From Mycobacterium colombiense (GTDB lineage Bacteria > Actinomycetota > Actinomycetes > Mycobacteriales > Mycobacteriaceae): a stretch of DNA of 64,000 nt. The stretch covers positions 1 to 64,000 of the forward strand of contig NZ_QMEU01000007.1 in the NCBI RefSeq assembly GCF_003284975.1. The letters are read 5' to 3'. Position 1 is the stretch's first letter. Each line of letters starts with the position of its first letter. The notes below the pieces were generated by a model, which saw only the letters and a list, made by a program, of their open reading frames with translations, did no database searches and was not told the origin of the DNA. This document shows positions 53,955 through 62,829 of the stretch, in pieces. A program made the position numbers and the translations under genes.

Positions 53955-55001
53955 GTGACTTCAGCTGACCAACTCGAGGGGCTCGACCTGGCCTCGCTGG
54001 ACTCCTACCTGCGTTCGCTGGGGATCGGGCGCGACGGCGAGTTGCGCGCGGACTTCATCTCCGGAGGTCGCTCGAATCTGACGTTCCGCGTCTACGACGA
54101 CAGCACCAGTTGGCTGGTGCGCCGGCCGCCCCTGCACGGCCTGACCCCGTCGGCGCACGACATGGCCCGCGAGTATCGGGTCGTGGCAGCGCTGCAGGAC
54201 ACCCCGGTTCCGGTGGCGCGCACGATCGGGTTGTGCGAGGACGATTCGGTGCTGGGCGCTCCCTTCCAGATCGTCGAGTTCGTCGCCGGGCAGGTGGTCC
54301 GGCGCCGCGCTCAACTCGAATCGTTCAGTCACACCGTGATTGGGGGCTGCGTCGACTCGTTGATCCAGGTGCTTGTCGATCTGCACAACGTCGATCCCGA
54401 CGCCGTCGGGCTGGCCGATTTCGGCAAGCCGAGCGGGTATCTGGAGCGTCAGGTGCGGCGGTGGGGCTCGCAGTGGTCGCTGGTCCGGTTGCCCGAGGAT
54501 CGACGCGACGGCGACGTGGAGCGACTGCATTCCGGTCTGGGCGAAGCCATTCCGCAGCAGAGCCGGACGTCGATCGTGCACGGCGACTACCGGATCGATA
54601 ACACGATCCTGGACGCCGACGACCCGACGAAGGTGCGTGCCGTCGTCGACTGGGAGCTCTCCACGCTGGGGGATCCGCTGTCCGACGCCGCCCTGATGTG
54701 CGTGTACCGCGACCCCGCCCTGGATTTGATCGTCAATGCGCAGGCCGCGTGGACGTCACCGCTGCTGCCGACGGCCGACGAACTGGCCGACCGCTATTCG
54801 CTGGTGGCCGGTACACCGCTGGCCCACTGGGAGTTCTACATGGCGCTGGCCTACTTCAAGCTCGCCATCATCGCCGCGGGCATCGACTTCCGGCGACGCA
54901 TGTCGGATCAGGCCCGCGGCGCCGACTCCGATCACGCACCGGAGGTCGTGTCGCCGCTGATTTCCCGCGGTCTGGCCGAATTGGCGAAGCTGCCCGGCTA
55001 G
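53955..55001 (+). CDS. APH-family kinase-like protein
   Basis: 348 residues; GTG start. Kinase motifs VHGDYRIDNTILD (Asp, Asn) and AVVDWELSTLGDPLSDAALM are intact. Same ACAD10/11-kinase group as the proteins at 39386 and 51365 but with no dehydrogenase gene beside it; instead it follows a histidine phosphatase. Ends on a CTAG that also gives the stop of the convergent membrane protein gene. Confidence 0.87.
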   Translation: MTSADQLEGLDLASLDSYLRSLGIGRDGELRADFISGGRSNLTFRVYDDSTSWLVRRPPLHGLTPSAHDMAREYRVVAALQDTPVPVARTIGLCEDDSVLGAPFQIVEFVAGQVVRRRAQLESFSHTVIGGCVDSLIQVLVDLHNVDPDAVGLADFGKPSGYLERQVRRWGSQWSLVRLPEDRRDGDVERLHSGLGEAIPQQSRTSIVHGDYRIDNTILDADDPTKVRAVVDWELSTLGDPLSDAALMCVYRDPALDLIVNAQAAWTSPLLPTADELADRYSLVAGTPLAHWEFYMALAYFKLAIIAAGIDFRRRMSDQARGADSDHAPEVVSPLISRGLAELAKLPG

Positions 55002-55348
55002 CGCGCGGCGGCCGCGTGCTGCCGTTTGGCCGCGCGGCGCAACTGCATGATCCGTGCGGTGCCGACCGCAACGGTGATCAGCCCGCCGACCACGGCCGCC
55101 AGCAAGATCGCCACGCCCTTGGGTTGGCTCCAGTGCCAGCCCAAGAACTGAAAGTCTGTCGGGGTCGTGTTCTGGGTGATGAAGATCAGCAATAAGATCA
55201 GGATCACAAAGCCGGCGATCAGCGAGGACCACAGTGCGCCGGCGCGGGTGAACCCGATGGCCGGTTCTTTGGCGGGTGCGCCGGTCTTGGCCGCAGGATT
55301 GGGCTCGGGGGGCGGCTGCCCGGGCGAGGCAGGGATGTGGCTGCTCAT
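54998..55348 (-). CDS. LapA-domain (DUF1049) membrane protein
   Basis: 116 residues: Pro-rich start, two membrane helices (SLIAGFVILILLLIFITQN and GVAILLAAVVGGLITVAVG) with the loop DFQFLGWHWSQP characteristic of LapA/DUF1049, then a basic coiled tail ending RRAAKRQH. Role in mycobacteria unknown. A weak ribosome site AAAGATGG precedes the ATG. Confidence 0.85.
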   Translation of the reverse strand: MSSHIPASPGQPPPEPNPAAKTGAPAKEPAIGFTRAGALWSSLIAGFVILILLLIFITQNTTPTDFQFLGWHWSQPKGVAILLAAVVGGLITVAVGTARIMQLRRAAKRQHAAAAR

Positions 55349-55434
55349 ACTGCCATCTTTGCCCTATCCGACACAGAATGAAACCGATTCACCGCCACCA
55401 ATTCCGCAGGCCAGCGTCCCCACGGTTCGGGCAT

Positions 55435-55440
55435 TAGGGT
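55435..55440 (+). promoter_or_regulatory. -10 box of the proXVWZ operon
   Basis: TAGGGT, seven bases before the proX ATG at 55448; leaderless start of the whole transporter operon. Confidence 0.45.
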
Positions 55441-55447
55441 CGGCGGT

Positions 55448-56395
55448 ATGACGACGCTGCCGCGCCCGCAAGGCACGATCATGCGCGCGGCAGCCCTGCT
55501 GATGGCGATGTGCGTTGTTGCGGCGTGCAGCAATTCCGATCCGCTGGGAGCGCAGGTTCGAAGCCCCAACTCCATAGTCATCGGCTCCGGAGACTTTCCG
55601 GAATCGCAGATCATCGCCGAGATTTACGCACAGGCCCTGCAGGCCAACGGGTTTGAGGTGGGCACGCGGATGGGCATCGGCAGCCGGGAGACTTATATCC
55701 CTGCGCTCAAAGACCATTCCATCGACCTGGTACCGGAGTACATCGGTAACCTGTTGCTGTATTTCGCCCCGCAGTCCAAGGCCACCATGCTGGGTGCCGT
55801 CGAGGTGGAGCTGCGCCAGCGCTTGCCCGCAGACCTGTCGATCCTGGCGCCCGCGCCGGCCACCGACACCGATACCGTCAGCGTCACCGCGCAGACGGCG
55901 AACTCCTGGAGTCTGAAGACCATCGCCGATTTGGCCCCTCACTCGCCGGACGTGCGATTCGGTGCCCCCTCGGCATTCGCGACCCGCCCCGCCGGGCTGC
56001 CGGGGCTGCGGCAGAAGTATGGGCTCGACATCAAACCGGGCAACTTCGTCGCCATCGACGACGGCGGGGGCGCGGTCACCGTGCGCGCGTTGGTCGGGGG
56101 AAGGGTGAACGCCGCTAACGTCTTCACCACGTCCCCGGCCATACCGCAGAACCACCTGGTGGCCCTCGATGACCCCGAACATAACTTCGTGGCCGGAAAC
56201 ATTGTGCCGCTGGTCAATTCGCAGAAGAATTCGGATCATCTCAGGAACGTGCTGGACGCTGTGTCGGCGAAGCTGACCACCTCCGGTGTCGCCGGACTCA
56301 ACGCGGCGGTGTCGGGAAACTCGGGCATGGATCCGGACCAGGCCGCGCGAAACTGGATACGGGACAACGGCTTCAACCATCCGATCGGAGGATGA
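55448..56395 (+). CDS. proX: Osmoprotectant-binding lipoprotein ProX
   Basis: 315 residues, the M. tuberculosis length. Lipobox V-A-A-Cys27, then an OpuAC-type substrate-binding protein: IVIGSGDFPESQIIAEIYAQ, YIPALKDHSIDLVPEYIGNLL. Delivers glycine betaine, choline or a related quaternary amine to ProVWZ; in mycobacteria the ligand is debated (polyphenols were proposed for M. tuberculosis ProX). First gene of proXVWZ, one base from proV. Confidence 0.94.
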   Translation: MTTLPRPQGTIMRAAALLMAMCVVAACSNSDPLGAQVRSPNSIVIGSGDFPESQIIAEIYAQALQANGFEVGTRMGIGSRETYIPALKDHSIDLVPEYIGNLLLYFAPQSKATMLGAVEVELRQRLPADLSILAPAPATDTDTVSVTAQTANSWSLKTIADLAPHSPDVRFGAPSAFATRPAGLPGLRQKYGLDIKPGNFVAIDDGGGAVTVRALVGGRVNAANVFTTSPAIPQNHLVALDDPEHNFVAGNIVPLVNSQKNSDHLRNVLDAVSAKLTTSGVAGLNAAVSGNSGMDPDQAARNWIRDNGFNHPIGG

Positions 56396-56396
56396 C

Positions 56397-57509
56397 TTGA
56401 TCGTCTTCGACACAGTCACCAAGGCCTTCGCCGACGGAACCACCGCCGTGCACCAGCTCAGCCTGAGCGTCCCGAACGGGGAGCTGACCGTGTTCGTCGG
56501 GTCGTCGGGCAGCGGCAAGACCACGGCGCTGCGCATGATCAATCGGATGATCGAGCCCACTTCGGGCGTCATCACGATCGACGGGGTCGACGTGTCCACC
56601 CGCGACCCGGTGAAACTGCGCCTCGGGATCGGGTATGTCATCCAGCACGCCGGGCTGATGCCGCACCAGCGGGTGATCGACAATGTGGCAACGGTTCCCG
56701 TCTTACGGGGCCAGCCCCGCCGGGCCGCCCGCAAGGCCGCCTACGAGGTGCTCGAACGGGTCGGGCTGGACGCCAAACTCGCGACCCGCTACCCCGCGCA
56801 ACTCTCCGGCGGCGAGCAACAGCGGGTCGGGGTGGCGCGCGCGCTGGCCGCCGATCCGCCCATCCTGCTGATGGACGAGCCGTTCTCCGCCGTCGACCCG
56901 GTGGTGCGCCACGACCTGCAAAACGAAATACTGCGCCTGCAAGGCGAATTGCACAAGACGATCGTCTTCGTCACCCACGACATCGATGAGGCGCTGCGGC
57001 TCGGTGATCGCGTGGCGGTGTTCAAAGGCGGTTCGTTGCAGCAATTCGACCAGCCCGCTGAGCTGCTGTCGCGGCCGGCCAACGATTTCGTGTCGAGGTT
57101 CATCGGCCTGGGCCGCGGCTACCGATGGTTACAACTCCTCGACGCGGCGGGACTACCGCTGCACGATGTCGAGCGGGTCGCGGCCGAAAAGATCACGCAG
57201 GCAGAACTTTCCGGCGGGTGGGCCGTGGTGGTCGATCCGGGCGGTGTGCCCATCGGCTGGATCGACGGCGCGGGAGTGCGGCGGCACCGCGACGGCGTGC
57301 CGTTGACGGACAGCATGAGCGGCCTCGGATCGCTGTTTCGGCCGCGGGGCAACCTGAGCCACGCGCTGGATGCGGCGCTGTCGTCGCCGTCGGGCATCGG
57401 GGTCGCCGTCGATGACGACGGCAAGGTCATCGGCGGGGTGCTGGCCGACGACGTGCTGGCCGCGGTCCGGGCCCAGCGCCCGGGCTCGGCGGAACCTCGA
57501 GGGAGGTAA
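56397..57509 (+). CDS. proV: Osmoprotectant ABC transporter ATPase ProV
   Basis: 370 residues from TTG 56397, preceded by GGAGG five bases away; the open frame from 56286 overlaps proX. Walker A GSSGSGKTT at 35-43, signature LSGGEQQRVGVARAL, Walker B ILLMDEPFSAVD, then two degenerate CBS-like segments that may sense ionic strength. Powers ProW and ProZ. Confidence 0.94.
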   Translation: MIVFDTVTKAFADGTTAVHQLSLSVPNGELTVFVGSSGSGKTTALRMINRMIEPTSGVITIDGVDVSTRDPVKLRLGIGYVIQHAGLMPHQRVIDNVATVPVLRGQPRRAARKAAYEVLERVGLDAKLATRYPAQLSGGEQQRVGVARALAADPPILLMDEPFSAVDPVVRHDLQNEILRLQGELHKTIVFVTHDIDEALRLGDRVAVFKGGSLQQFDQPAELLSRPANDFVSRFIGLGRGYRWLQLLDAAGLPLHDVERVAAEKITQAELSGGWAVVVDPGGVPIGWIDGAGVRRHRDGVPLTDSMSGLGSLFRPRGNLSHALDAALSSPSGIGVAVDDDGKVIGGVLADDVLAAVRAQRPGSAEPRGR

Positions 57510-57512
57510 CCG

Positions 57513-58199
57513 ATGCACTATCTGCTCAGCCATCTCGATGACGCCTGGGGGCTCACCGTCGTGCATTTGCGGCTGTCGTTGGTGCCGGTGCTGATCGGGC
57601 TGGCGATTGCCCTGCCGCTGGGAATGTTGGTGCAGCGCACCCGAATCGCCCGCCGGCTGACGACCGCGGCGGCCAGCGTCGTGTTCACCATCCCGTCGCT
57701 GGCGCTGTTCGTGGTGCTGCCGATGCTCATCGGGACCCGCATCCTCGACGAGGCCAACGTGCTGGTGGCGTTGACGGCCTACACCGCGGCGCTGCTGGTG
57801 CGCGCCGTGCTCGAGGCGCTGGACGCGGTACCCGCCCAGGTGCGCGACGCCGCCACGGCGGTCGGCTATTCGCCGGTCACGCGGATGCTCAAAGTCGAAC
57901 TGCCGCTTTCGGTTCCGGTACTCGTCGCCGGGTTGCGGGTGGTGGTGGTCACCAACATCGCGATGGTCTCCGTGGGTTCGGTCATCGGAATCGGCGGGCT
58001 GGGCAGCTGGTTCACCCAGGGCTACCAAACCGACAAGAGCGATCAGATCCTGGCCGGCATCATCGCGCTGTTCGTACTGGCGGTGGTCATCGACGTGCTC
58101 ATCGTCGTGGCCGGCCGGCTGGCAACACCGTGGGCGCACGCCACACCGCGCACCGGTCGCCGCGCGGTCGTCGCGCCCGTAGTCGGTGGTGCGCGGTGA
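57513..58199 (+). CDS. proW: Osmoprotectant ABC transporter permease ProW
   Basis: 228 residues, five or six membrane helices, BPD-type permease with the coupling segment VRDAATAVGYSPVTRMLKVELPLS. Pairs with ProZ. Three bases after the proV stop with GGAGG as ribosome site. Its stop overlaps the proZ GTG (GTGA). Confidence 0.94.
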   Translation: MHYLLSHLDDAWGLTVVHLRLSLVPVLIGLAIALPLGMLVQRTRIARRLTTAAASVVFTIPSLALFVVLPMLIGTRILDEANVLVALTAYTAALLVRAVLEALDAVPAQVRDAATAVGYSPVTRMLKVELPLSVPVLVAGLRVVVVTNIAMVSVGSVIGIGGLGSWFTQGYQTDKSDQILAGIIALFVLAVVIDVLIVVAGRLATPWAHATPRTGRRAVVAPVVGGAR

Positions 58200-58912
58200 A
58201 CTTCGTCGCGCGGGCGATCTCCTACGTGTTGACCGCCGACAACTGGACCGGCCCCGTCGGGCTCGCCGCCCGCATCCTCGAACACCTCGAGTACACCGCG
58301 CTAGCCGTGGCCGCCTCTGCGTTGATCGCGATTCCCGTCGGCATGATCATCGGGCACACCGGGCGGGGCACCCTGCTGGTGGTCAGCACCGTCAACGGCT
58401 TGCGCTCCCTGCCGACGCTGGGCGTGCTGCTGTTCGGGACGCTGGTCTTCGGGCTGGGTCTGGGACCGTCGCTGGTGGCGCTGATGCTGCTGGGTGTGCC
58501 GGCGCTGCTGGCCGGCACCTATGCCGGGATCGCCAATGTCGAGCCCACGGTCGTCGATGCCGCCCGGGCGATGGGCATGACCGAGGCCCAGGTGCTGCTG
58601 CGCGTCGAGGTGCCGAATGCGTTGCCGTTGATCCTGGGTGGCCTGCGCAACGCCACGCTGCAGGTGGTCGCGACCGCGACGGTGGCCGCCTACGCCAGCC
58701 TGGGCGGACTGGGCAGATACCTGATCGACGGGATCAAGGAACGTGAGTTTCATCTCGCCCTGGTCGGGGCCCTAATGGTGGCCGCGTTGGCGCTGGTGCT
58801 CGACGGACTGCTTGCGTTGGCAGTGTGGATTTCAGTGCCGGGCACCGGGCGGCTGCGGCGAACATACCGGCCACTTCCGCATCACTTGGCGGGCACGTCT
58901 TACGGTAGATGA
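58196..58912 (+). CDS. proZ: Osmoprotectant ABC transporter permease ProZ
   Basis: 238 residues from GTG 58196 (M. tuberculosis 239). Six membrane helices and the coupling loop VVDAARAMGMTEAQVLLRVEVPNALP. Four-base overlap with proW. The next gene begins at the base after its stop, so that gene is probably in the same transcript. Confidence 0.94.
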   Translation: MNFVARAISYVLTADNWTGPVGLAARILEHLEYTALAVAASALIAIPVGMIIGHTGRGTLLVVSTVNGLRSLPTLGVLLFGTLVFGLGLGPSLVALMLLGVPALLAGTYAGIANVEPTVVDAARAMGMTEAQVLLRVEVPNALPLILGGLRNATLQVVATATVAAYASLGGLGRYLIDGIKEREFHLALVGALMVAALALVLDGLLALAVWISVPGTGRLRRTYRPLPHHLAGTSYGR

Positions 58913-59512
58913 GTGAACGCAGCCCCCTCTGATCCGTCTCGCCGCGTGTGGCAGGCGATGCTCACCTGGCGCGCACAGGATGCTCCCCGCATGGAATCGG
59001 TACGAGTCCAGGTGTCCGGCAACAGAATCAAGGCCAATGGTCGCATCATTGCCGCCGCCACCGAAACCACCCCGGCGTTCGGCGCCTATTACGACCTGCT
59101 GACCGATGAGACCGGCGCCACCAAGCGGCTCGGCATGACCGTCACCCTCGCCGAGCGGGAGCGGGTCTTCTCGTTCGCCCGCGACGAAGAGAACATGTGG
59201 CTGGTCACAGACCACCAGGGCGAGCATCGCGCGGCCTACAACGGCGCGGTCGACGTCGACGTGGAGTTCAGCCCCTTCTTCAACGCGCTGCCCATCCGGC
59301 GGCTCGGATTACACGAGCGGCCTGCCTCGGTGACGCTGCCGGTGGTCTACGTGAACCTGCCGGAGATGTCCATCACGGCGGACACCGTGAGCTATAGCAA
59401 CACCGGCAGCCCGGCCGAGATCAAACTGCGCTCGCCGATCTCCGACACCACGGTCAGCGTCGATGACGAGGGATTCATCGTCGACTATCCAGGCTTGGCA
59501 GAGCGGATCTGA
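58913..59512 (+). CDS. Putative glycolipid-binding protein, Rv3755c homologue
   Basis: 199 residues, the same length as Rv3755c. Belongs to the putative glycolipid-binding (PF06475-type) family: [20 protein letters not shown], beta-rich core, VYVNLPEM and [12 protein letters not shown]. No direct activity is known. Starts immediately after proZ, and its last 38 bases overlap the convergent tyrA. Confidence 0.85.
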   Translation: MNAAPSDPSRRVWQAMLTWRAQDAPRMESVRVQVSGNRIKANGRIIAAATETTPAFGAYYDLLTDETGATKRLGMTVTLAERERVFSFARDEENMWLVTDHQGEHRAAYNGAVDVDVEFSPFFNALPIRRLGLHERPASVTLPVVYVNLPEMSITADTVSYSNTGSPAEIKLRSPISDTTVSVDDEGFIVDYPGLAERI

Positions 59513-60446
59513 TCACCCCACCGGCTCGGCCGGCGGCGGCCAATTCCTGACGCCAGTTCTCCGCGCCGACGACGACGTGAAAGATGTCGCTGCGAGGGAA
59601 GCTGTCGTAGCGGATGCGCGCGGCATGGCCGGATTCGGCGAGGTCGGCGACCGAATTGTGCGCAGCCAGCGATTCGCGGGCGCGGCTCAGCAGCTCGAGG
59701 AGGCGGTCGACCGTGGGCACCAGCTGCTCGGAGTTGCCCTCGCACATCGCCCGGACCAGGTCGGGGGCGGTCGCCGCGACCCGGGTCCCGTCGCGGAACG
59801 AGCCGGCGGCCAACGCGAAAGCCAACGGCACGTCTCCGGCCACCACCGCCAGCGCCTCGGCGAGCAGGTGGGGCAGATGCGAGATGGCCGCCGCGGCGGC
59901 ATCGTGCTCGTCGGACCGGGCCGGCACCACGACCGCGCCGCAGTCCAGCGCCAACGTCATCACCGTCGACCAGACCGCCGGGTCGACATGGTCGTCGACG
60001 CTGACGACCCACGCGGCCCCGGTGAACAACCCGGCATACCCGGCCGTCCAGCCCGAGTGCGCGGTGCCCGCCATCGGATGGCCCCCCACGAAGCGTTCCT
60101 GCAGCCCCGCCGCGATTACCTGATCGAGCACCGCCTGCTTGACGCTGGTGACGTCGGTCAGCGGACAGTGCGGGGCCGTCTCCTTGACGTGGGCGAGCAT
60201 GCCCGCCATCGCCGGCATCGGCACGGCCAGCACGATCAGCGCCCCGGAGTCGGCGGCGCGAGACAGCGTCGCGGGCAGATCGGTGGTGGCATCGAAGCCG
60301 TCGGCGGTCGCAGCCTGTGCGCCCTCGACCGAGCGGTTATAGCCGAACACGTCCCGGCCGGCCGCCGTGGCGGCCCGCATTATCGAGCCGCCGATCAGCC
60401 CCAGCCCGAGCACACACACCGGTGTCTTAGAAGGAGGGCGTGCCAC
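59475..60446 (-). CDS. tyrA: Prephenate dehydrogenase TyrA
   Basis: 323 residues from GTG 60446; ATG codons at 60464 and 60500 are also in frame and no ribosome site clearly decides. NAD(P)-binding [11 protein letters not shown], then [22 protein letters not shown] and [22 protein letters not shown], the normal TyrA core. Converts prephenate to 4-hydroxyphenylpyruvate for tyrosine; HisC2 (36726) could supply the transamination. No ACT domain. Overlaps the convergent glycolipid-binding gene by 38 bases. Confidence 0.9.
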   Translation of the reverse strand: MARPPSKTPVCVLGLGLIGGSIMRAATAAGRDVFGYNRSVEGAQAATADGFDATTDLPATLSRAADSGALIVLAVPMPAMAGMLAHVKETAPHCPLTDVTSVKQAVLDQVIAAGLQERFVGGHPMAGTAHSGWTAGYAGLFTGAAWVVSVDDHVDPAVWSTVMTLALDCGAVVVPARSDEHDAAAAAISHLPHLLAEALAVVAGDVPLAFALAAGSFRDGTRVAATAPDLVRAMCEGNSEQLVPTVDRLLELLSRARESLAAHNSVADLAESGHAARIRYDSFPRSDIFHVVVGAENWRQELAAAGRAGGVIRSALPSLDSRR

Positions 60447-60548
60447 ATTCCAAGGTTGGCACATCCGCTCGGGAGCGGTGGCGCCAGATGTCGAGGCCAC
60501 CCGCGGCCATCTGGTCAGGGGCCTGGTCAGGGACTACCGTAAGCGGCC

Positions 60549-61070
60549 ATGGGAGCACAACGGGCCTCTGCCCAAGGCCTGTCCGCGGACACGCCGGACG
60601 GTTTCGGCGTCGCGGTGGTGCGTGAAGAGGGCCAGTGGCGCTGTGCCCCGATGGCCCGTAAGTCGCTCTTGAGCCTGTCGGCCGCCGAGACGGAGTTGCG
60701 TGAATTGCGCAGTTCCGGGGCGGTCTTCGGCCTGCTGGACGTCGACGACGAATTCTTCGTCATCGTGCGGCCAGCGCCCTCGGGGACGCGGTTGTTGCTC
60801 TCGGATGCCACCGCCGCGCTCGATTACGACATCGCCGCGGAAGTGCTCGACAAGCTGGACGCCGACCTCGATCCGGAGGATCTGGAGGATTCAGATCCTT
60901 TCGAAGAGGGCGACTTGGGGCTGCTGTCCGACATCGGGCTGCCCGAGGCGGTCCTGGGGGTCATCGTCGACGAGACCGATCTGTACGCCGACGAGCAGCT
61001 GGGCCGCATCGCCCGGGAGATGGGCTTCGCCGACCAGCTGTCGGCGGTGATCGACCGCCTCGGTCGGTGA
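60549..61070 (+). CDS. tRNA adenosine deaminase-associated protein, Rv3753c homologue
   Basis: 173 residues of the family that accompanies tadA in actinobacteria (TIGR03941 type). FGVAVVREEGQWRCAPM at the start, an acidic middle (DLDPEDLEDSDPFEEGDLG) and a C-terminal EQLGRIAREMGFADQLSAVI helix. Its role is unknown; the fixed position ten bases before tadA suggests a partner of TadA. Confidence 0.88.
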   Translation: MGAQRASAQGLSADTPDGFGVAVVREEGQWRCAPMARKSLLSLSAAETELRELRSSGAVFGLLDVDDEFFVIVRPAPSGTRLLLSDATAALDYDIAAEVLDKLDADLDPEDLEDSDPFEEGDLGLLSDIGLPEAVLGVIVDETDLYADEQLGRIAREMGFADQLSAVIDRLGR

Positions 61071-61080
61071 TCCTAGCTCG

Positions 61081-61539
61081 GTGATCGCTGACGAAGACCT
61101 GATCCGGTCCGCGCTATCGGTTGCCGCGACGGCGGGTCCTCGCGACGTGCCCATCGGCGCAGTGGTGGTCGGTGCCGACGGAACCGAGCTGGCCCGCGCG
61201 GTGAACGCCCGCGAGGCCCTGGGCGACCCGACGGCCCACGCCGAGATCCTGGCGCTGCGCACGGCAGCCGGGGTCCTCGGCGACGGGTGGCGGCTGGAGG
61301 GCGCCACGCTGGCGGTCACCGTCGAACCGTGCACCATGTGCGCGGGCGCGCTGGTGCTATCGCGCATCGCCCGCCTGGTGTTCGGGGCCTGGGAGCCCAA
61401 GACGGGAGCGGTCGGGTCGTTGTGGGATGTGGTCCGCGACCGGCGGCTCAATCACCGTCCCGAAGTGCGCGGTGGTGTGCTGGCGCAGGAGTGTGCCGCG
61501 CCACTGGAGGCCTTTTTTGCCCGCCAGCGATTGGGGTGA
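61081..61539 (+). CDS. tadA: tRNA-specific adenosine deaminase TadA
   Basis: 152 residues. Zinc-dependent deaminase motifs His53-Ala-Glu55 and Pro83-Cys84-x-x-Cys87. Converts A34 of tRNA-Arg(ACG) to inosine; that tRNA is encoded at 38009-38081. GTG start, ten bases after its associated protein. It ends 29 bases before tRNA-Ser(CGA). Confidence 0.94.
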   Translation: MIADEDLIRSALSVAATAGPRDVPIGAVVVGADGTELARAVNAREALGDPTAHAEILALRTAAGVLGDGWRLEGATLAVTVEPCTMCAGALVLSRIARLVFGAWEPKTGAVGSLWDVVRDRRLNHRPEVRGGVLAQECAAPLEAFFARQRLG

Positions 61540-61568
61540 CGGGCCTGCCGTTGGGTAAGCTGCTCGGC

Positions 61569-61655
61569 GGTGGCGTGTCCGAGCGGCCTAAGGAGCACGC
61601 CTCGAAAGCGTGTGACGGCTAAAACCGTCCGAGGGTTCAAATCCCTCCGCCACCG
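61569..61655 (+). tRNA. tRNA-Ser (anticodon CGA), probable attachment site
   Basis: 87-base class II tRNA: acceptor GGTGGCG with CGCCACC, anticodon loop CTCGAAA, T loop TTCAAAT. Reads UCG. -10 box TAAGCT seven bases before the 5' end. The integrase stop lies 34 bases beyond the 3' end, the usual arrangement for integration into a tRNA 3' end that restores the gene. Confidence 0.97.
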
Positions 61656-61689
61656 CCAAAACCCCAAAGCCTGCAACGCAGGTGAGGGG

Positions 61690-62829
61690 CTATTTCTCTG
61701 TTTGCTGACCTTTGGTCTGCCCACCTGCTGCCCACACTTTGCCCACAGTCACAGGTGAGTACGAGTTGTGAAGAGTGACCGCGACAGCATCGAGATCGGT
61801 GTCGAACAGGTCCGCGTAGGTGTCCAACGTGACCTTCGCCGACTTGTGTCCGAGCATCCGTTGTAGTGCCAGCACGTTTACGCCAGCAGAGATGGCTAAC
61901 GACGCCGCGGTGTGCCGAAGGTCATGCGGAGTGATCGCCTGAACCTTCGAACGCGTCACAGCACCCGAGAACCACCCCCGAGTCGACTTCGGGCGCGGTA
62001 GGTACTTTCCGTCGGGTCCGGGGAACAGCAGATCTTCTGCGCTCTTGTCTGCGCACAGTCGTGAGAGCTCGTCGAGTACGAACGACGGCACCGGTACCGA
62101 CCGGACCTTGCGACCTTTGGTCTGCCCGACGGCGTGCTCGACGCCGAGCTGGACGGCGTTGTCCGCGACGACCAGGCGGCGCTTCAGGAACTCGACATCA
62201 CGCACCCGCAGCGCGATCGCCTCGCCCCAGCGGAGTCCGCATAGGGCGAGCACGTACACCAGTGGCCGATGCTCGCCACACTCCGCTGCTAGGCGGTGTA
62301 CGTCGTCGGCGGTCAGGTAGATGTGTCGGCGCGTTGTCTTGCGCGGTAACCCCTCGATTCCGCGCGCCGGGTTCGACGCCAACCGCCGCGCCTTAACCGC
62401 GTCTTGCAGAATCCCGGATAGCACACCGTGCGCACGCAGCACGGTCGTCGCTCCGCGGCCCTCGCGGATCATTTGGGCAATCCAAGATTCGATATCGGGC
62501 ACCGAAACCTTGGCGATCTGCCAGTGACCCCACTTCGGTTGAACGTGGATGCGCCAGGCTGATTCGATCATCCGATAGTTCGACGGTGCAGTCGCCTGTT
62601 GCTTGCGCGCCAACCAATCTGGCGCCAGCTCGGCCACCATGGTGCGGCCCGCCGCCTCCGGGATGAACTCACCGGTCAGTTTCTTGACCTCTACGGTCGC
62701 CGCGAATGCCTCGGCGTCACGCTTGGTTCTGAACCCGCGCTTGTCGGTCTGTCTGTGGTCCGGCGTCCGGTAGCGGACTCGGTAAAGCGTTGCACCGCTT
62801 GCGGTTTGATACTTATTGATCGTCGCCAT
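61690..62829 (-). CDS. Tyrosine integrase
   Basis: 379 residues. N-terminal Arm-binding part (MATINKYQTASGATLYRVRY), core-binding domain around 65-150, catalytic domain with Arg200 (GLRWGEA), His302-x-x-Arg305 (HDLRHT), His328 (LGHKS) and Tyr338 (TLDTYADL): all five residues present, so it looks active. It overlaps the repressor gene by 17 bases and is probably read with it. It points at tRNA-Ser(CGA), where M. tuberculosis also has an integrase remnant (Rv3751). Confidence 0.93.
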   Translation of the reverse strand: MATINKYQTASGATLYRVRYRTPDHRQTDKRGFRTKRDAEAFAATVEVKKLTGEFIPEAAGRTMVAELAPDWLARKQQATAPSNYRMIESAWRIHVQPKWGHWQIAKVSVPDIESWIAQMIREGRGATTVLRAHGVLSGILQDAVKARRLASNPARGIEGLPRKTTRRHIYLTADDVHRLAAECGEHRPLVYVLALCGLRWGEAIALRVRDVEFLKRRLVVADNAVQLGVEHAVGQTKGRKVRSVPVPSFVLDELSRLCADKSAEDLLFPGPDGKYLPRPKSTRGWFSGAVTRSKVQAITPHDLRHTAASLAISAGVNVLALQRMLGHKSAKVTLDTYADLFDTDLDAVAVTLHNSYSPVTVGKVWAAGGQTKGQQTEK

